A stretch of DNA of 6,569 nt from Chloroflexota bacterium (GTDB lineage: Bacteria; Chloroflexota; Dehalococcoidia; DSTF01; RBG-16-68-14). Under the pieces are notes generated by a model that saw nothing but the letters and a program-made list of their open reading frames with translations, was not told the origin of the DNA and searched no databases. The stretch covers positions 1 to 6,569 of the forward strand of contig JACZTE010000055.1 of NCBI GenBank assembly GCA_022573935.1, read 5' to 3'. A program made the translations under genes and the position numbers. Shown here one piece after another: positions 6,010-6,569 of the stretch (positions within the stretch are counted from its first letter, which is position 1; the number at the start of each line of letters is the position of its first letter).

Positions 6010-6033
6010 CCCGTCGCCGGAGGGGCTGACGGG
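6010..6033 (+). other. Possible hairpin in the crotonase leader
   Basis: CCCGTC (6010-6015) can pair with GACGGG (6028-6033) around a 12-nt loop. No U-run follows, so it is not an intrinsic terminator. It could affect leader stability or be fortuitous in GC-rich DNA. I recognise no riboswitch in the leader. Confidence 0.25.
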
Positions 6034-6072
6034 CTGCGCTGAGGCTCGAGACGAAGCAAGCGATATCGATAC

Positions 6073-6080
6073 TAAGGAGG
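6073..6080 (+). promoter_or_regulatory. Strong ribosome binding site of the divergent crotonase
   Basis: TAAGGAGG, close to a full anti-Shine-Dalgarno match, 9 nt before the ATG at 6090. It fixes the start. Confidence 0.85.
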
Positions 6081-6089
6081 CTCCCACCT

Positions 6090-6569
6090 ATGGCAGAAGA
6101 TTCAGTTCTGCACGAAAAGAAGGGCAACGTCGCGTACATCACGCTCAACAAGCCGGAGCGGCTGAACGCCCTAACCGACGAGATGCTGGACTCGGTCCTC
6201 GCTGGTGTTCGCCGGGCGGAGGAGGACGACGACATCAAAGTCGTTGTGCTCAAGGGCAACGGGAGCTGCTTTAGCTCAGGATGGGACCTGAACGAGATCG
6301 GCCGGATGTACGGCATCAAGGACGTTGCGTCCGGCGAGAAGGTGAGGCGCCCTCCGCAGCGGAACGGCCTGGTCCTGGATCGCAGGCGTTCGGAGAAGTT
6401 CGCGGCGATGCTGCTCTCGACGAAGACGATCGTCGCTCAGGTTCACGGTTACTGCCTCGGCGCAGCCTGGATGCTCGGCCTGGTCTGCGACTTCGTCATC
6501 GCCGCCGATGACGCCGTCTTCGCGCACAACGAGCAGCGCTTGGGCGCCTCGGGCACTATGTGGACGCTG
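6090..6569 (+). CDS. Crotonase-family (enoyl-CoA hydratase/isomerase) protein, truncated by window end
   Basis: 160 codons are visible and the frame is still open at the window edge; crotonases are usually 250-300 residues, so about 40 percent is missing. The N-terminus NVAYITLNKPERLNALTDEM (13-32) is classic. The first oxyanion-hole loop is CFSSGWDLNEI (60-70) and the second VHGYCLGAAW (118-127). In CLGAAWMLGLVCD (122-134) Met128 occupies the position of rat Glu144, while Glu148 in FAHNEQRLG (144-152) matches Glu164. One catalytic Glu is therefore lost, which fits an isomerase or other crotonase reaction better than simple hydration. A linker around 71-100 is rich in basic residues. It is transcribed away from the operon from its own promoter. 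It may act on the same substrate class as the operon or be only a divergently controlled neighbour. Confidence 0.92.
   Translation, partial: MAEDSVLHEKKGNVAYITLNKPERLNALTDEMLDSVLAGVRRAEEDDDIKVVVLKGNGSCFSSGWDLNEIGRMYGIKDVASGEKVRRPPQRNGLVLDRRRSEKFAAMLLSTKTIVAQVHGYCLGAAWMLGLVCDFVIAADDAVFAHNEQRLGASGTMWTL

Larger units (their letters stand above)
5805..6089. other. Divergent intergenic control region
   Basis: 285 nt without a credible gene. It contains, left to right, the CoA-transferase ribosome binding site, the TACCG dyad, the minus promoter with its spacer dyad, the 13-bp palindrome, the plus promoter, a GC-rich leader and the crotonase ribosome binding site. The 5870-5900 part is visibly AT-richer than the flanking genes, as expected for a promoter. 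Confidence 0.75.

Noticed and set aside
6010..6033. Leader hairpin as an intrinsic terminator or riboswitch
   Set aside because: No U-tract follows and no known riboswitch core is recognisable; it is kept only as a low-confidence structure.
5876..6319. A 147-codon minus-strand frame across the intergenic region and the start of the divergent crotonase
   Set aside because: It overlaps both promoters and the well-supported crotonase start, and its translation is Ser/Arg-rich with no recognisable domain.

Overview
The window comes from a GC-rich bacterium. Genes are tightly packed, several start sites carry strong GGAGG-type ribosome binding sites, and two starts are GTG. The gene families (CaiB/BaiF CoA-transferase, ACMSD-like amidohydrolase, FadE-type acyl-CoA dehydrogenase, crotonases, a thiolase-like protein) are typical of heterotrophs rich in acyl-CoA catabolism: Actinomycetota, uncultured Chloroflexota such as SAR202/Dehalococcoidia, or some Proteobacteria-related lineages. 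The sequence alone does not settle the phylum; I lean weakly to Chloroflexota or Actinomycetota. There is no rRNA, tRNA, mobile element or CRISPR array.

Layout. Six genes on the minus strand read leftward from about 5868 and run off the left edge as one apparent operon: (1) class III CoA-transferase 5804-4593, (2) ACMSD-like amidohydrolase 4544-3393, (3) acyl-CoA dehydrogenase 3332-2142, (4) Bcp-type peroxiredoxin 2135-1668, (5) enoyl-CoA hydratase 1654-848, (6) thiolase-like protein from 813, truncated at base 1. Spacers are 6 to 60 nt, each start has a recognisable Shine-Dalgarno sequence, and I see no terminator between genes. A second crotonase is read rightward from 6090 and is truncated at base 6569.

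The 285-base divergent intergenic region (5805-6089) is the most informative non-coding stretch. It holds two back-to-back sigma70-type promoters. The minus-strand one has TTGACT, 16 nt, TATAAT. The plus-strand one has TTGACG, 17 nt, TATATG. Three dyads lie in or near them: an imperfect 20-bp dyad filling the minus promoter spacer, a perfect 13-bp palindrome between the two -35 boxes, and a TACCG/CGGTA dyad just past the expected minus-strand start point. This suggests regulation by a dimeric repressor not encoded in the window.

Working model (inference): a carboxylic acid is activated by CoA transfer, dehydrogenated, hydrated and further processed by the thiolase-like protein. The amidohydrolase performs a hydrolytic or decarboxylating step, and the peroxiredoxin removes peroxide. 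Three of the enzymes have altered canonical catalytic positions: the dehydrogenase has Gly at the usual Glu, the thiolase-like protein has no Cys at the nucleophile position, and the divergent crotonase has Met at one of the two Glu positions. The pathway may therefore differ from textbook fatty-acid beta-oxidation. The substrate cannot be read from the sequence. All genes belong to known families and I do not claim a wholly new system.
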